Source: Bombus terrestris (lineage: Eukaryota; Arthropoda; Insecta; Hymenoptera; Apidae). Taken from it: 64,000 nt of DNA. This document shows positions 1 through 13,400 of the stretch, piece after piece. The position numbers and the translations under genes are program-made. Position 1 is the first letter of the stretch. Every line of letters begins with the position of its first letter. The notes beneath the pieces were generated by a model that was not told the origin of the DNA, ran no database searches, and worked only from the letters and a program-made list of their open reading frames with translations. The DNA is taken from assembly GCF_910591885.1 (NCBI RefSeq), contig NC_063277.1:11036001-11100000 (forward strand), read 5' to 3'.

Positions 1-420
1 GAGAGACAGTTCATCGGTTATGCCAATGCTGCAGTCCTTCATCCGTGGCTTACCCCTTTCTCGCCCCCTGCGGGCAACTCCACCCCTCGAGAGCACCGAG
101 AAAACGTGCCAGCCTGCGCGACATATTGCGTATGATCCCAAAAGAGAGCGAAAACAAATGGCCGAAGGGCCAAGAAGACGTTTTCGGGCTCTGGCCATCC
201 TGCAGAATCCCAGCGGCGTCGCAGCGGTGCATGGAACCCCAGGCTGAATGCGAAACGGCACCATTATTTCCCGAACTTCCGTAGACCCAGTAAAGCGTAT
301 AATTTTGTGACATCGAGACTCGGAATGTCGCACGATCCGCCGTTTATGGCGCGAATTCGTGCGAGGGAGGAATTTTTGAAGGACCATTGAGAGAAGCTCC
401 GTTCATTTGTCTTTTTTTTT
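1..420. other. CpG-rich non-coding block at window left edge
   Basis: Clearly richer in G+C and CpG than the flanking sequence, with overlapping frames of 75-87 codons on both strands. None has a recognisable motif, and two of the three depend on overlapping composition rather than a good start. It may continue a regulatory block lying left of the window. No exon signals convinced me. Confidence 0.35.
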
Positions 421-609
421 TGACCCTCTCTAAATCATCGTAAAATGTATATTCGCGTTGCTCTGTTCGTTGAATGTGAACCTAAAGTGACCCGACAAAT
501 GGACGGATGAACTGAAGCGGCAAGAATAAGCTACGTTTTCCGGATATACGGGTTGGAACTATTAACATACTTTGGCGGATACTAGAGTGAGAAATGTATA
601 TATCGAGTG

Positions 610-640
610 TATATAAGATAGCGAGATAGCTTGCTCAGTT
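610..640 (+). promoter_or_regulatory. TATA plus initiator-like pair
   Basis: TATATAAG at 610-617 matches TATAWAAR, and TCAGTT at 635-640 matches the insect initiator. The spacing puts the first T at -27, slightly short of the usual -31 to -28. No downstream promoter element and no downstream coding sequence are apparent, so a chance match in AT-rich DNA is quite possible. Confidence 0.2.
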
Positions 641-2011
641 GATCGATCGGTAGCAGTATATTTCTCGACTGAAACGAAGTAGTTTATAATTTGAAAAACA
701 AGCCTCAAACCATATTTTTGTGTATGAACATTTTTATCGTTTTGATGCCACGAATCGACCTTATAAATGCAGGATTACCAGAGAACCACTATAAACTGCA
801 GTTCATAGCGACGTAAGTCAGAATTTTGAGAATTTTAGTCACGTACTTCAGTTCTTACAAGTATCATGCCTTTAGCCTCGTGGTTTATTAATCTACAACT
901 TTACTTTAATTTATGATATGATAAGCTTCCGTGGCTTGAAGAAATACAGTGAATGTAACTTATAACGATACATATAGAACGCTATCTCATGAAAAATAGC
1001 GTAATCTGATTTAGCTATATCACTATAAGTTTCAACCATTCATTTAGTATTACTGACCCATACATTAAGTCGCGTCGTTTCACTTGTCGCGTTTGTTACT
1101 AATGTCACGTGTTCGTGACACTTTGAGATTAATTTAGATCTAATTTTAAGCCGTGAGACGAATGAATATTAAATGGACGTACTTGTTTTAAGAAAGGAAC
1201 GATTGAATTATTGAATACATTGTACAGAAATGTGCCATGTAATTAAAGTATTTCTAAAAGCATCATCTAATATTTTGAAGTGTCGGAAAGATCCTAAACA
1301 GTAAAATATGTTCCTTTAAACATTTTATTTGCCTTCTCCAATAGTTTAATAATACCTGAAAAAAGGTTTTGCGTGTTTCGTAAGTCTAAGTGTAAATAGT
1401 CCATGTTCGGAAGCTCCGTGTCGCAACTTTATTAGAATGAATTACTTGATAATTATCAAGCTCATTCGACTAATTGAATTGGTATCGCGTGCGACGTTAA
1501 TTAAATCATGGATAGGTTTCACGAAGAGCAACGAAGTGGAATACAAACACACGAAGAAGTATATACGATCTTCGCGATTACCGTTTCAATATTCAAGTTT
1601 AACATGTCGGTACGCGGAATATCGCGGGCATTGTTAAAACACGAAACAGGAAACGAGATATCATTAAATTCCAAGTCGAATCTCAATTCGTTCAAACTTC
1701 GATATGTGGGATATTTGTATTAAAACGCGTGCATAACAAGGAAATGTTTCAGTGTGAAATCATACCGTTAATATTCCAATATCATTTGTCTTATCAATGA
1801 TTCATTCATATATTTCGATATTTCGTCAATGAGGTGCTACTGTCCTTTAATAGAACTGAACTAGCAGCTAATGTGCATATACAATATACAGAGTGAATCG
1901 TACAGATTATCCATTCTGGTTAATTTAGAGAATATATCATCTGAATATAAGATAGAGAATATGATATCTGAAAGAAAGTGTTTTATATAAAAATCTCGTG
2001 ACTTCAAAAGA

Positions 2012-2049
2012 AACATTATTAACATTATTAACATTATTAACATTATAAA
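2012..2049. repeat. Microsatellite, nine-base unit (AACATTATT)
   Basis: About four tandem copies of AACATTATT, the last one diverged. The array is short and simple. Confidence 0.85.
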
Positions 2050-2455
2050 CATTGTTAAAACGATTATTTGTTTTTATATAACCGTAAAAATAGAAGCGGT
2101 AAGTATATCGATTCTTGTGGCTTTTGCTTTTTGATTAAGAATTTTCATTCTAAAATAAACTATATTTATTTATTTATCTTCTGTAAGCTATCGAGATAAC
2201 TTTAAATGTCGTAAACAGAATAGGTACTATTTCCTATCGAAACTTAACGAGCCAGTGAATTTTCTGTAAGGATATATCGAACTTTATTTCTCTAAAACCT
2301 AACGATTACTGAAATGTATTGTTTGATCCGTCTTTTACAAATTTATATTTGCGAATATTAAAATCGATCTATTCGTAATGGATTTATTTTTATTAACTTT
2401 TAACGTTCCCATAAATTAAAAGTAATATTTAGCATAGAATTATATAAGATATAGA

Positions 2456-3600
2456 CATGGTATTCGAAATGGACAAATCATTTGATTCACCCTGTATTAT
2501 ATCTATGATTCGATGTTTTTACCCGGTTGCATCTCGGTCATGTTCGGCAAATCGCTTGCAATTAACACAAGCAACCGCTTCATTCACCGACAATTTATTG
2601 GCGCGGTTCAAGCGGCCAGGCGTCATCGTACAATCTCCGCAAACAGGATGTGAAATCATATTTACAGAGGGCATCCGCTTAAACGCGTTGATAATTAACT
2701 AACCGACGCCCAGCGTTCAAACAGCATGGCGTTCGTTATTTCAGCATCATCGGGCTTCTCGGTTACGTGTTCCACTATCTTTCCTCTAGTACCACATACC
2801 ACGATGCATAAATCTTGGTTTCTGCTACTATCTCTAGCAACGTGACATTTTAACCGAAACTATGTTCATAGAATGTACAATATCGATAAGATCGGTACTA
2901 TTTACTTTGGCTTTGCTGTATCAGATATTTCCTTGTTCTAAACTGATCTACTTTTGTTATATTCCCTTAGGTATATGTCGAAGATCAATAGTTTTAGTGT
3001 TAATCCTAATGTCATACGAAGAAAATCAAAATGAAAAATATGTGAAAAAAATATATAACGCAAAAAGTAAAAACCAACAAACATCTTCTTCGTATCTTTT
3101 ACAAAAATCCACCAAAATTTCTATGAAAAATACGAACTGGTCGTTTTGACCACTCTGATAAATTCCAGGAAGTGAAATCCTATGTATGTGAAATAATGCT
3201 ACGCGAGAAATAAGGAAATTGCAAGATGTATTCTGCGCGGGTCATCGATTTAGTTGATGGATTTATAAATAAATATGTAGGATTAGGAATTTGAATTTTC
3301 AATTTCGAGATGGAAGGTCGGGAGAACCGAGTGACGTTAGGGTGGAAGAAGAATATATGGTCATCCAAGGTTTTACGTGGACATAGATAAATGTTACGAT
3401 GTCTGCATAGTTTGCCTGGATTGAATAAAGTGAACGTTCAAATAAAACAAGAGGCAATACTTCACTATTTTTCTGAGCAAATGTGCTCGACAAAGATCGA
3501 GGATCATTGAGAATTTCTTAAAATTCTACCTATCGTAACCGAAGCGATCCCTATACCGCTTTACTCTCATTTCAAATCACTAAACGAATTATCCCTCTAA
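2456..3600. other. Intron with one moderately GC-richer stretch
   Basis: Positions 2520-2740 are somewhat GC-richer than their surroundings, with a frame of 81 codons that has no family signature. The rest is AT-rich. Nothing interpretable beyond a possible conserved non-coding element. Confidence 0.3.
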
Positions 3601-3930
3601 AACAGCATCATCGTTCAAACAATCGTGTCACCGGAGCGTTACTGTAAATCAAGCGTCGCGTTGCACCGCGTCGCAGTGACCCGTTTCCGAATGCTTTCGC
3701 GGAACACGGGACCAGCGAACGTAATCATCGGCATCGAGCGGGAACGTGTTCCGAATTTGTAACGACGTAGCTTTAAATTGCAACATGGAATCCTGCAGAG
3801 GCTGTTACGTGCTCGAGGAAGCCTCGCAAGGTCGACTAAGCCTGAAACTCGGTCGAACCCGGCGCTGTTTGATCCGCAAATTTTGCGCAAATTCCCGGGT
3901 CCCTCTTCAAGAATACTTTGTACACAGATT
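3601..3930. other. CpG-rich non-coding block
   Basis: A sharp rise in CpG content, with overlapping frames on both strands (up to 108 codons) that do not resemble any protein I know. It looks like one of the recurring compositional blocks of this intron. An enhancer role is inference only. Confidence 0.35.
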
Positions 3931-4750
3931 CACGAAGGCTTCCGAACACTTTCAGCCACCTTTTATGAATACATTATGTGTATTACACGAAAGATTTTTA
4001 GATCTCATTGACATCGTTATGATATTCCACTACGCGATGATGTTGATAGAGTTTAAAATTAAAAAAACCTAACCCGAACCAATCTGAAAATATATATAGA
4101 AATTACGAAGTATTTGGTACAAGCATGTATTTCACAAAAATGGAACGAGTATTTAAACAGTCAATTATTCGTTATATCAATGAATCTCGATATTCAGCAG
4201 AGTCATATTTAACACTTGCTATACGCTCAAGACTGTCCTTGCTGTATAACTAATACTATTGCATTTTATCTATTACTGTAATGCTATTGATTGTGTGATG
4301 CTATCCCGTACTAATACTATTCTATGTATAACTAATACTAATGCTATTCGTTCTGTGTAACTGATTTTTACCTCCATTTTCACCTTAAAATGTCTCATAT
4401 ACCACAAAAATGGCTGCGTATATACTTTTGGAGGTCCTAGGCACACGCCATCGTTTCGGAGTTTAATTAATTTTCCAAGTTGAGTTTTACAGTGTGGGCC
4501 ATAGAAAGCGAGGCTGCACCTTAATGCACGCTTAATGCACCTTATGGTAAATGCGGCCCTGACCACATATAATATGCACATAGAAGTTTTTTTATAGTAA
4601 GTCTTCGAATATCTTCGTGAGCCAGCCTTTGTACTAGAAAATGTGGCCTGTACGACGCCACAGCGTCTGGTTCGCCTCTTTCTATCGTGGAAGTCTAGTT
4701 TAAAAGTGGATCTCGTCCTACTTCCATCTGCATTAAGGGATCGAACACGA
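3931..4750. other. AT-rich intron with short direct repeats
   Basis: Contains two copies of TATAACTAATACTA (about 4246 and 4326) and a doubled CTTAATGCAC near 4520-4541. A minus-strand frame of 102 codons spans 4273-4581 but largely reads through the short repeats. No gene is supported. Confidence 0.4.
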
Positions 4751-5070
4751 GTGATTATGTAGGAAACAGGAAATTAACCTGCATTCCGGAGGACACGATC
4801 CTTTGAGGACTTGGAACGTTTCCGTGTCGAGGCTGAAACACGCTATAGGACATGAGTGACGCAAGCCGGTACCCGACCCCGTGAACTTCGTCTTCGTGAA
4901 TCGATACTGAACGGCCTTGAACTATTTTAAGCTCACCCGTTATATAGACGAACCTCTGCAGAGAAAACGGGGATACCCACTGCACCATTCGCCTGCTGGA
5001 CGCAAGTTCGGCCGAATTACTGAACCACGCGTGCAACCAGGATATTCGATATGCCGTTCGTGTGTGCACT
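4751..5070. other. GC-richer non-coding block
   Basis: GC-richer segment with a minus-strand frame of 104 codons (4755-5069) filling it almost exactly. The translation has no signal peptide, repeat or family motif, and the frame has no convincing splice sites at its edges. Treated as non-coding. Confidence 0.3.
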
Positions 5071-7770
5071 GAATATTACGTAAGATGGGACAGGGATAGG
5101 ATTAGATCCTGGTAATGTCGAGAAGCCTTGTTGGAAAATTTTATGAGATATTATTTGGAATTTTGCGAAACCTTCTTTAAGAAATTGGAAAGTTTCCTTT
5201 GCAATTTTGTGAAACCTTTTTTTTCATTTGTCTAAGCCTGAATTAAAAAAGAATTCCGATTAGATAATCCTAACAGACTAAGGTAACGAACCTTCAAATG
5301 AATATTTATGAACGCTCCATGAATGAATGCAAGTATTTTCATTCACTAGACTCAGCTCGATCGATTTCCAGTCAATCCGATGTTTATTTAAACCCAGCAG
5401 AGTTTACTTTTTACTAACTACGTGGTTGACTTATCGACTTTTTAAAAAAGCGATATATTCCAACAAACCGAAGCAAGTTTAGTTTTTTAGTTTCATTTAT
5501 CTAATGAATCGCTAAATAACCTGAACGAAAGCCAATGTAGTGAAAATTAAATTTAATGAAGTTAATTCAATGAACTAAGATGAAATTTTAAAAAATTTGT
5601 GCTGGGTAAGAGGATGTAGCTAAAGTAGTTTTTCTTAAAACTGTCTTTTCTTTTTAGTAGATATAATCTTTTCGAAGCTGTCTTCTTAAATAATTATACC
5701 GTTATATAAATATGAAATAACTTTTTTTAAGAAAGATTAAATTCGAGATAGCTTCGTCGAATGCCAAGTTTCGAGATTGAATCTGCTTCACAGGGGATGT
5801 GTTATTACATAGATCCCGGAAAAATCGAAAAATACGTCGAGATCTTATGCAGGAGAAGCCATATGGAAATACATATATCCACGTGTTATATTAACTGGAT
5901 AAAGTAGCTTCCTATTAAAGTTTTAATGAGAATTTATAATACGATACAAGGTAGTTTTTAGTATAATGCAAACATACCTACCTACCTAATAAGTGTCAAC
6001 TTTATTTAATAACTGCAATATTAATTGAGAAATTGAAATCTTAAATAGTATCCAAGTGGTAGAAGCGAAGATATTCATTATAAGTAAAAAGCATGTGTTT
6101 ATTAATTTAGATATACCATGATTTTACCATAATTTATCATTTCAACTCTGCTGCTACATATATTTCGAGGTGGAATGAAGTAAATTACCTCCTATCGAAG
6201 TAATACTATCTAAATTCTGAAAATAATAGAAAGACTAAAATAAATCATTGAAACACTTCTTCCAATATTCGACATATTATCCAACGGAAAATTTACATTC
6301 TCTTCCATTAAAAGAATAATTTTTCGTTTCTTTCACGTTCCCATCATTTTATATTTAATCTATCACAAAATCAAATAACCAGTTCCAATATTTATGAACA
6401 AGAATCTAACTCTGATGAAAACATGCAAAAAGGTATCGACTTGCGTGCCACACACCTACTATCAACATCGTTGGTCCTCAAAGGGCTAACCTAATACCAG
6501 TCCTACATTTTACAACAGCACTATACATTATATCTCTGCCTCTATACATTTTATTATCGTGTAATAAAAACGCGCCTTACCACTATTATTCCAACATCAA
6601 TCTTAACAGCAACTTGAAACAGCAGAGACCTAAAATCAAGCTTTATCTCTGTGCGAAGAACAAAGGTGTACCACGTACAGGACGAACGTTCAAACTCAAT
6701 AAAAGGGTGGAATATTTTCAACTGGTTGGCGTGGTGTTATCAAGTGCGAGATAAAAGGGGGAACATTAATAGGAAAGCGCGTTATCCGCAGAACCGTCGG
6801 CAAATTAAGCTTAACATTATTTCCCCGGAAATTGCGACCATGGTTGGCGCCTCGTCGCAACTTAAGCTAGCTATACACACACGTTAGAACTGTGACCTGT
6901 TGACCTGTGAAATATAGCTGCACAGTACACAGTGCATCCTCAGATCTACTGGATTGTGTGTGTGATAAAATTGTGCAGTTGTTTCAGTTTGCGCGATTTC
7001 GGTTGAAAAATATACGAAGAATTATTCGATACGCTTGAAATGGAATGTACGACCTGTACAGTCAAACGTTTGCAGCATATATGTGACATACTTAACTATC
7101 ATCTATTGTGTATCTATACTATATGTATATACTACACGCGTATTTATAATATTTGTAATATGTTCATTATATTCTTCTCTACATAGAATATACATAGAAA
7201 CATAGAACGATATTTTCATTTTCGTACTGTTGGTTTCTCATCTCTGTGATATAGTTATCACTTTCACCAAATATAGTTATGAATAGTATCTGTTAAAAAG
7301 TTATGCGAGGTTAAGATAGTGCCATACTATAGTCAATTCTCACTATACGTCGTATATATGTATGTGCAAGTGCTCGTCTACGAAGCCTTTCAGTTTTCGA
7401 TTCTCTACTCTGTAGAGATTATACTCTGGATATTAGCTATTGCTATAGTGGTATTGTAAGTATATACAATAGTTATTGTAATTCAGTTAATAAACAAATG
7501 ACTGTTATTAAAGACCATGGTCATAAAGTATCTAATTATTACATGTCTCAGATGGATATCGGTTGCCAAGCAAGCTTAATGCTTCGATACCAAAAACTTT
7601 GTTCATTTTGAGAACACAAATCGACGTAAGGATATCCAGGGAAGTTGTAACAGTTCCGCGATGTGTCGAGAAGGAGGTAAAAAATTGATAAAGGAAAAGC
7701 AGAAGTGATCGTCAAGGTAAGGATCAATAGGAAACCTGTTATGATCGAAATGTCGTCGGCCGATAAAACT
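5071..7770. other. AT-rich intron
   Basis: Long AT-rich stretch without coding potential. The one item of note is a nuclear-receptor-type direct repeat at 6893-6906. Otherwise I see nothing in it. Confidence 0.5.
6893..6906 (-). promoter_or_regulatory. DR2 nuclear-receptor-like site
   Basis: TGACCT, two bases, TGACCT; on the minus strand this is AGGTCA-AC-AGGTCA, two perfect half sites spaced by two. DR elements bind nuclear receptor dimers such as those involved in ecdysone response. A single site has limited evidential weight. Confidence 0.3.
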
Positions 7771-8130
7771 ATTAAAACACGTACAGCGCAGGCGTGTCTG
7801 TGCAGATATAGAGGAACGTACGAAGCTTACTTTACGCGAACCAAGAGTCGAGATTAAGAGGAGAAAAGTCGACGCTACGTCGCGACGCGTGTGTGGTCTT
7901 CGTTCATAGCTCGTGGAAGCACTTCAACTTTCCTCCACCCTGTAACTCGATATTGCATTAATGCGATATACGAAAGTGTTTGATGCCCGGCGAAGGCCAA
8001 GTCGACCGCAATATTTCGTCGTTCTGGTGTCATATGGTGTGACGCCCAGGGGTATTGCGTTTCCACTGGCTCCACTGCTGGATTAAAGGGGATGCGTTAT
8101 TAAGGAACCTGGAGTTTACTCTTATTTTCC
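7771..8130. other. CpG-rich non-coding block
   Basis: CpG-rich, including the perfect ten-base palindrome CGTCGCGACG near 7879. Only a short minus-strand frame of 66 codons is present and it has no recognisable features. A possible regulatory block. Confidence 0.3.
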
Positions 8131-8181
8131 AGCGTTTTCAAGCCCAAGAGTATTAGTTTGTGGTGGTTAACCGGAAAAGTA

Positions 8182-8310
8182 CACTATCGTTCATAAATAT
8201 CTGGACACTTTGCTCGATTTCTAGTAATAACATTAGAAATTGGGCAAGTTGTATAAATTAACTTTGTCGTGATTTTAGAAATTTTACGATCCAATCTCAT
8301 CAGATTTTTA
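8182..8310 (+). mobile_element. Tc1-like left-end fragment
   Basis: After a TA at 8180-8181 the sequence begins CACTATCGTTCATAAATA and continues to GGACACTTTGCT. This order (CACT, then GTTCA, then GGACACTTT) is the usual layout of Tc1-family terminal repeats. No matching inverted right end was found downstream and no transposase remnant is visible, so the fragment's right limit is arbitrary. Confidence 0.45.
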
Positions 8311-11300
8311 ATACTTCGGGGAAATGTTCAATATATATGGAATTTATAAATATGTTTTACTCGAACTCTTAATACTTTTTAACACACGGAAAGTACAATT
8401 GGGTTAGCAGAATTAATAGTTTTCGCTATCCTTGAATGTATATATCAGTAGACAATTAACTGGCACTTACATTGGCGATATTATATTTTTACCGTCTTTC
8501 GATTAACTTTCTAACGTTATCCAGTATCATTCGTTAGGCCAACAATATATCTCGGCTTATTTGTTATGAGTGTTTACATATCTCTCTTTTGGAGGTATTT
8601 AGCATTGAATTCGTCGAACAATAAATTCACCATGGTATGCTTGCAGCTAGAAATTCAGAAGCGCTTTTACAATGTGAAGCTTTCTCCGTAGGAAAACGAA
8701 CAAAAACGCGATAATTGCCCCATAATTTATCTCGTTGCGGCGTGAGAACAAAATTTAAATACCAACGACTCAGAAACTCTTTCAAAGACTAATGCTGTTT
8801 TGACTTATATTTCGAATGTACTCTTCACCCTCGTCAACTACCCTTTTCTTAGATAATGTGTACTTTGTAACTTAACGTCCAAAGTTTCTCTTATCATCGA
8901 ATTAATTTTATATAATTTATTATATTTTACGTTTAAATGTACTATTTAAAGTTATCTCGGTAAAGAAGGTGAAATTACCTTGAAAATTTGATATGTATCA
9001 CTTCTTGGCTTGCATGACATCTAACTACATTATGCAGCTGAAGAATAATCTTCTCATGAACATAGCTGCAAGGTTTTCCATTAAAAGAGTTATAAGCTGG
9101 TTTCTCGCAAACTGTGATTATATTTTGTTCTCCAAATTTTTATTAAATTGGACGATATAAAAATTATTGTACGTTTGCAAAGACTTATTGAAAATAAATA
9201 TCTTCCGTCTCGACGATTTTTCCATATTCTGCATAATCGAGAAGATATAACGAAATATCATCTTTCACGGGAAGCCCTTTAACAAGAACAGAGAAAACGG
9301 AAAAATTTGCACATAGATTGGAAATTTATGCTTCGTGTTAAACATTCAAAACGTCACATAATTCCAATATAGATGTGTTAATATTTAACATACGAGATAC
9401 TTACAAAAACGTTTCCATTTAGAAACGTTACTGTGTTAATAATTATTGGAAAAACATAGAAATGTAGCTAAATTTTATGCAACAGTTCGATGACTACCAA
9501 ACAGTTAGATAAAAATCCTGCGGATTGTTTCAGAATATTCTTGCGTGATTTGCTGATTACGCGAAAGAAGAAGTGAAACTGTAACAATGTAACAAGAGGG
9601 AGACAATTTTCAATAGAATTGAGCTATTGGTTGGACGAGAGGGAAAGAGATAGCTGGTTATAGTGAAATGAGAAACTGTTGGAACAAATTCTGTTTCAAT
9701 TTCAGCGACGATATAAAAAATTCAAACGGACCAGTGCCAACGTGTAATGTCATATTAAGCGTGCCGTAAAAAATTGAAAGAACGTCCTCGTTTTAGTAAT
9801 TTAAATTTCGCGTTGCATGCAAGCTAGAGTTAAAGCGTAGAAATTGACATCCAGCCTGGGAGACAACGTATTTCTATTATTAAAAAAATGAAAACGTTGT
9901 CGGAGATGAAAAAGCTAAATTTTGGGTTTGAAACATTAACCACGATATTACGATATAACCACGATATATTAACGTCGATGTTACGATGTACTGGTTCAAT
10001 GAAACGAGCTCTTTATGGTTTAATTTTGTACATAGTAAAATATTTCAATACGACGAGTATTTGTGCATTAGGTTACTCACTCTCTTGTCACCAGAGCTAT
10101 CGGAGTAATCAAAATGAAATAAAAAAGGTCGTATCACTAGAAATTTTACTATTCCACCTATTTCACGTTTTTATTAGTGAAATTTATTTGTAGACATAGT
10201 TTAGGAAAAAAGAGAATACCATACTTCAATGGAAAATGGATACTAGCTCTTTTTTAGTAAAAGGATTGACATTACATTATCCTTAAAATTCACAACTCCT
10301 GAACTATATCTATTAGAAACCTTAGAAAAACTTTACCAAGCGAAGCCAACAATATTCGTTTTCGTGATTTGGAGGAACCATTAACGATAATGTATAATAA
10401 TATAATATAATAACAGCAGATAATATGAAAATTATGTAACGAGAAAATAAACAAAAAATAAACATTGAAATATTGAATTTTGAAATGTTGAAAATAAATA
10501 TTGCATGAAAAGCTGTTATAATTAAAATTATTCATTAATAGTTTTTCCGCACCTCTGTTTCCTCATATTTTACCTCCTTACTCCTTATAATAAATTCATC
10601 TGTTGAGATAGAGAAATTTTGTTCTGTATATGTGAAAGCACATGACGATATTAGATTTTAATTAGTGATATTAAGTTTTAAGACATTAATAAAAATACAG
10701 ATCCTGACCAGAGATGTATTTTTACAATATATATTTACAATATGAGACACAATACGTATTATGGATTTTTGTTGAAAGATATTTCACAATTGAAAAGCAT
10801 TTAAGAAACTACAAAAATAAGATCACGCGTTTCTTCAACTACATGAACGTATCATATAAACCACATATTCTTATATTCAGCGTTAATACTTGATGCCATT
10901 AAGGATTTCGAATTGTTATATCACGATCTCAACTTCATTTCGAAGAACCGTAAGTTTTTGATATTTAGCGAACGTTTAGTATAAAATTGAAATGAAAAAT
11001 CACACGTACCAATAACGATACCTACGTATTTTCCTTCGAGTTACAAAATTTTCTAATATAAAAGTACAAAATATAAAATATACAAATTTACGACGTAAAG
11101 CAGATATAAAAACACGATTTGTAAAGAACAAAGCCGAATAAAAAGTTGATGATCTACGAAAAATCGTGCTCGTAACCAAACCAGTCGAAAGTCATCGTTT
11201 CAAATCGTTGAAAGAGCGACTGATAATATCGAAAGTAGAAAACGATATTCGAAATGATTCGACAAACATTTCAATCTGAGTTTCTGGCTTGGATGCTTAC

Positions 11301-11551
11301 AATTAGTGCAGCTGGCTGTAGCTTTATTTAGCCAGACAGAGGAACAACGGAAGAGCTTCAACGATATAGGGGCTGAACGACAGGATGAACCGGACCACAT
11401 AAAAGCTGAAAGGGCCATCCGAAACTCAGGTACTACCCGTATGAGACGGCCATGCATTGTGTATCGTCGATATATCTACCGGATCGTTGTTGTTGCCGGC
11501 AACATTAAATATATCGAACTGAACTCGTGAGTGTCAGTATCGATACAGCCA
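8311..11551. other. AT-rich intron
   Basis: AT-rich background without coding potential. A slightly GC-richer patch lies at 11290-11460, where frames of 74 and 85 codons overlap on opposite strands; neither is recognisable. I see nothing else. Confidence 0.45.
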
Positions 11552-11720
11552 CGTATTCAGTTAGCCAAAGAGAAGAAGTACGAAGTCAACAAGTGCTAGA
11601 TATTTTTCATTGGTCTTTTCATTGCTATATTTATTTTGTCAACGCCAGGGAGGATTGTTTCATCAGTTTTCTGATAGAATCAGTCAAACCGGGAATCTAA
11701 TAATTAATAAATAAGTAAAG
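11552..11720 (+). repeat. Unclassified dispersed repeat, copy A
   Basis: Shares an ordered series of blocks with 49259-49417: CGTATTCAGTTA, TACGAAGT, TTATTTTGTCAACGCCA, a GAATC-containing block and a terminal TCTAATAA...TAATAAATAA. No terminal repeats or target duplications were found. Likely an old non-autonomous element or a SINE-like tail; the family is unknown. Confidence 0.65.
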
Positions 11721-13400
11721 TTAAACGGGACATTAAAAGGGCATACAATGGTATGGTGCCATTTTATCAATGAATAGTTTGTTCTCATAAGTGGAAATTT
11801 ATTTATCTAAAATCAAAAAGAAGAATATATCTTGTTCTTATAATCTTATGATCAATATTAGTTCAGAAAATTTATTTATATCTGTTAAATATTTGTTGAA
11901 ATATATTTGTTAAATGAAATACGAAGATTCCTGCTGTTTGTAAAATAATTGACGAGAGATACTATTATTTGCATGGAGATATTTTGTAAGAGAATTTAGA
12001 GGTTTTACTATATTTTTATTTATGCGAACGGTTTCTCAGATGTGTAGCGAAATTGAATTCGTCGGAATAATTTCGACGGACGAAGTTTCGATTGCCGAAA
12101 GGTGAATTGAAAACGAAGCTTGTTTGGTTAAATTAATTTTGTTCCAACTGATGTTTGTTTTGCTTTTCCATCGTACTACCGATTAAAATTCTACATTTTC
12201 GTATGCTGAGAGTAAACGATCGAGCTAGCTTTGATGTTGGAATTCGTTTATTTATTTCGTGGAGAAGATTGTTGAATTAAAATTAGTCATACACTAAACA
12301 CGTTAAATACAATTAATTACAAATATTTAATCAAATAAAAAATCCGACATTGATAGAAGGAAAAAATAGACGAAAAATCTTACGAGAGACCTGAAACAAT
12401 TTTTTTTTTATTTCTTTTGTCGACATTATTCAATTAAAATCGATCTACATTATTCGTAATACATTACACACTTTAAACATACGAAAATACAAAATTAATT
12501 AAATACATATACTTGAATAAAAAATCCTGCATAAATACGAAGGATATGAGCGAGAAAAATTGAAATAATTTTCCTGATTTATATTACAAGGAACAACCGT
12601 ACACATTCCTTGGAAATCGGAGAATTCGAGTGTTATATATCAAGGAAAGAAATATTATCAGAGGTTGTAATTTCGACCCGAAATCGCTGCCACGGAAAGC
12701 AGAATGATCGTTTATGATCCTGATTTCACCTCGGTCTGCTGTGGTTCGTGCTAAGTTCACGTCTCTAATATCCAGGATATTAAATACTCCTGCCTGAACA
12801 GATAACGTATCGCTCCGAAATTCTCAAGGGGGTGCAGAATTCCGTAGCTGCCGACCAGAGCAGCCCGCGAAATGAGAAAGCGCGTGGAACAAGGTACTGA
12901 CAGTTTATTTTCTAACCGAAAGAATTATATCTTGTTCAACTGTTACATCGTTTCTTATCGTACTTAAAGAAAAATTGAAAGAGATACGGAAAGAATACAG
13001 ATGTTTCAAGGAACAAGGAGATGCAAGCTGTATCGTTAATACTATGGAAAAGCGATGATGTCAAAATATTCTTTGCTACAGTTTTATGAATTTTGATATC
13101 GTCAAATTTTACCTTGGATTATTTGTATTACATTTTTAAGACAAATAGTCTTACGAAAATAGGTCGTATTTCTTGCTTAAAGTTTCATGTACTAATCATT
13201 CATTCTAGTCATAAAATTATGAAATTTATGAAAAGTAGAATTGTCCGACTTTACGATATTAGTAAGTCTAATGTACTGAGACTATATTTGACGGTGACTG
13301 TCTCACTGAAATCTGTCCAAATAACGAAATTGTCAAATTTACAGCAGATGGAATAAATTACTTGCATCGAGCGATGTTAACAAATCTAATATACAAAATT
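11721..13400. other. AT-rich intron
   Basis: AT-rich sequence with poly-T at about 12402-12410. A GC-richer patch at 12660-12890 carries no reading frame of note. Nothing else seen. Confidence 0.45.

Larger units (their letters stand above)
421..2455. other. AT-rich intron, little structure
   Basis: AT-rich sequence without coding potential. It holds a TATA/initiator-like pair near 610-640, a short perfect hairpin at 1103-1120 (TGTCACG, loop TGTT, CGTGACA) and a nine-base microsatellite at 2012-2049. I see nothing else. Confidence 0.5.
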
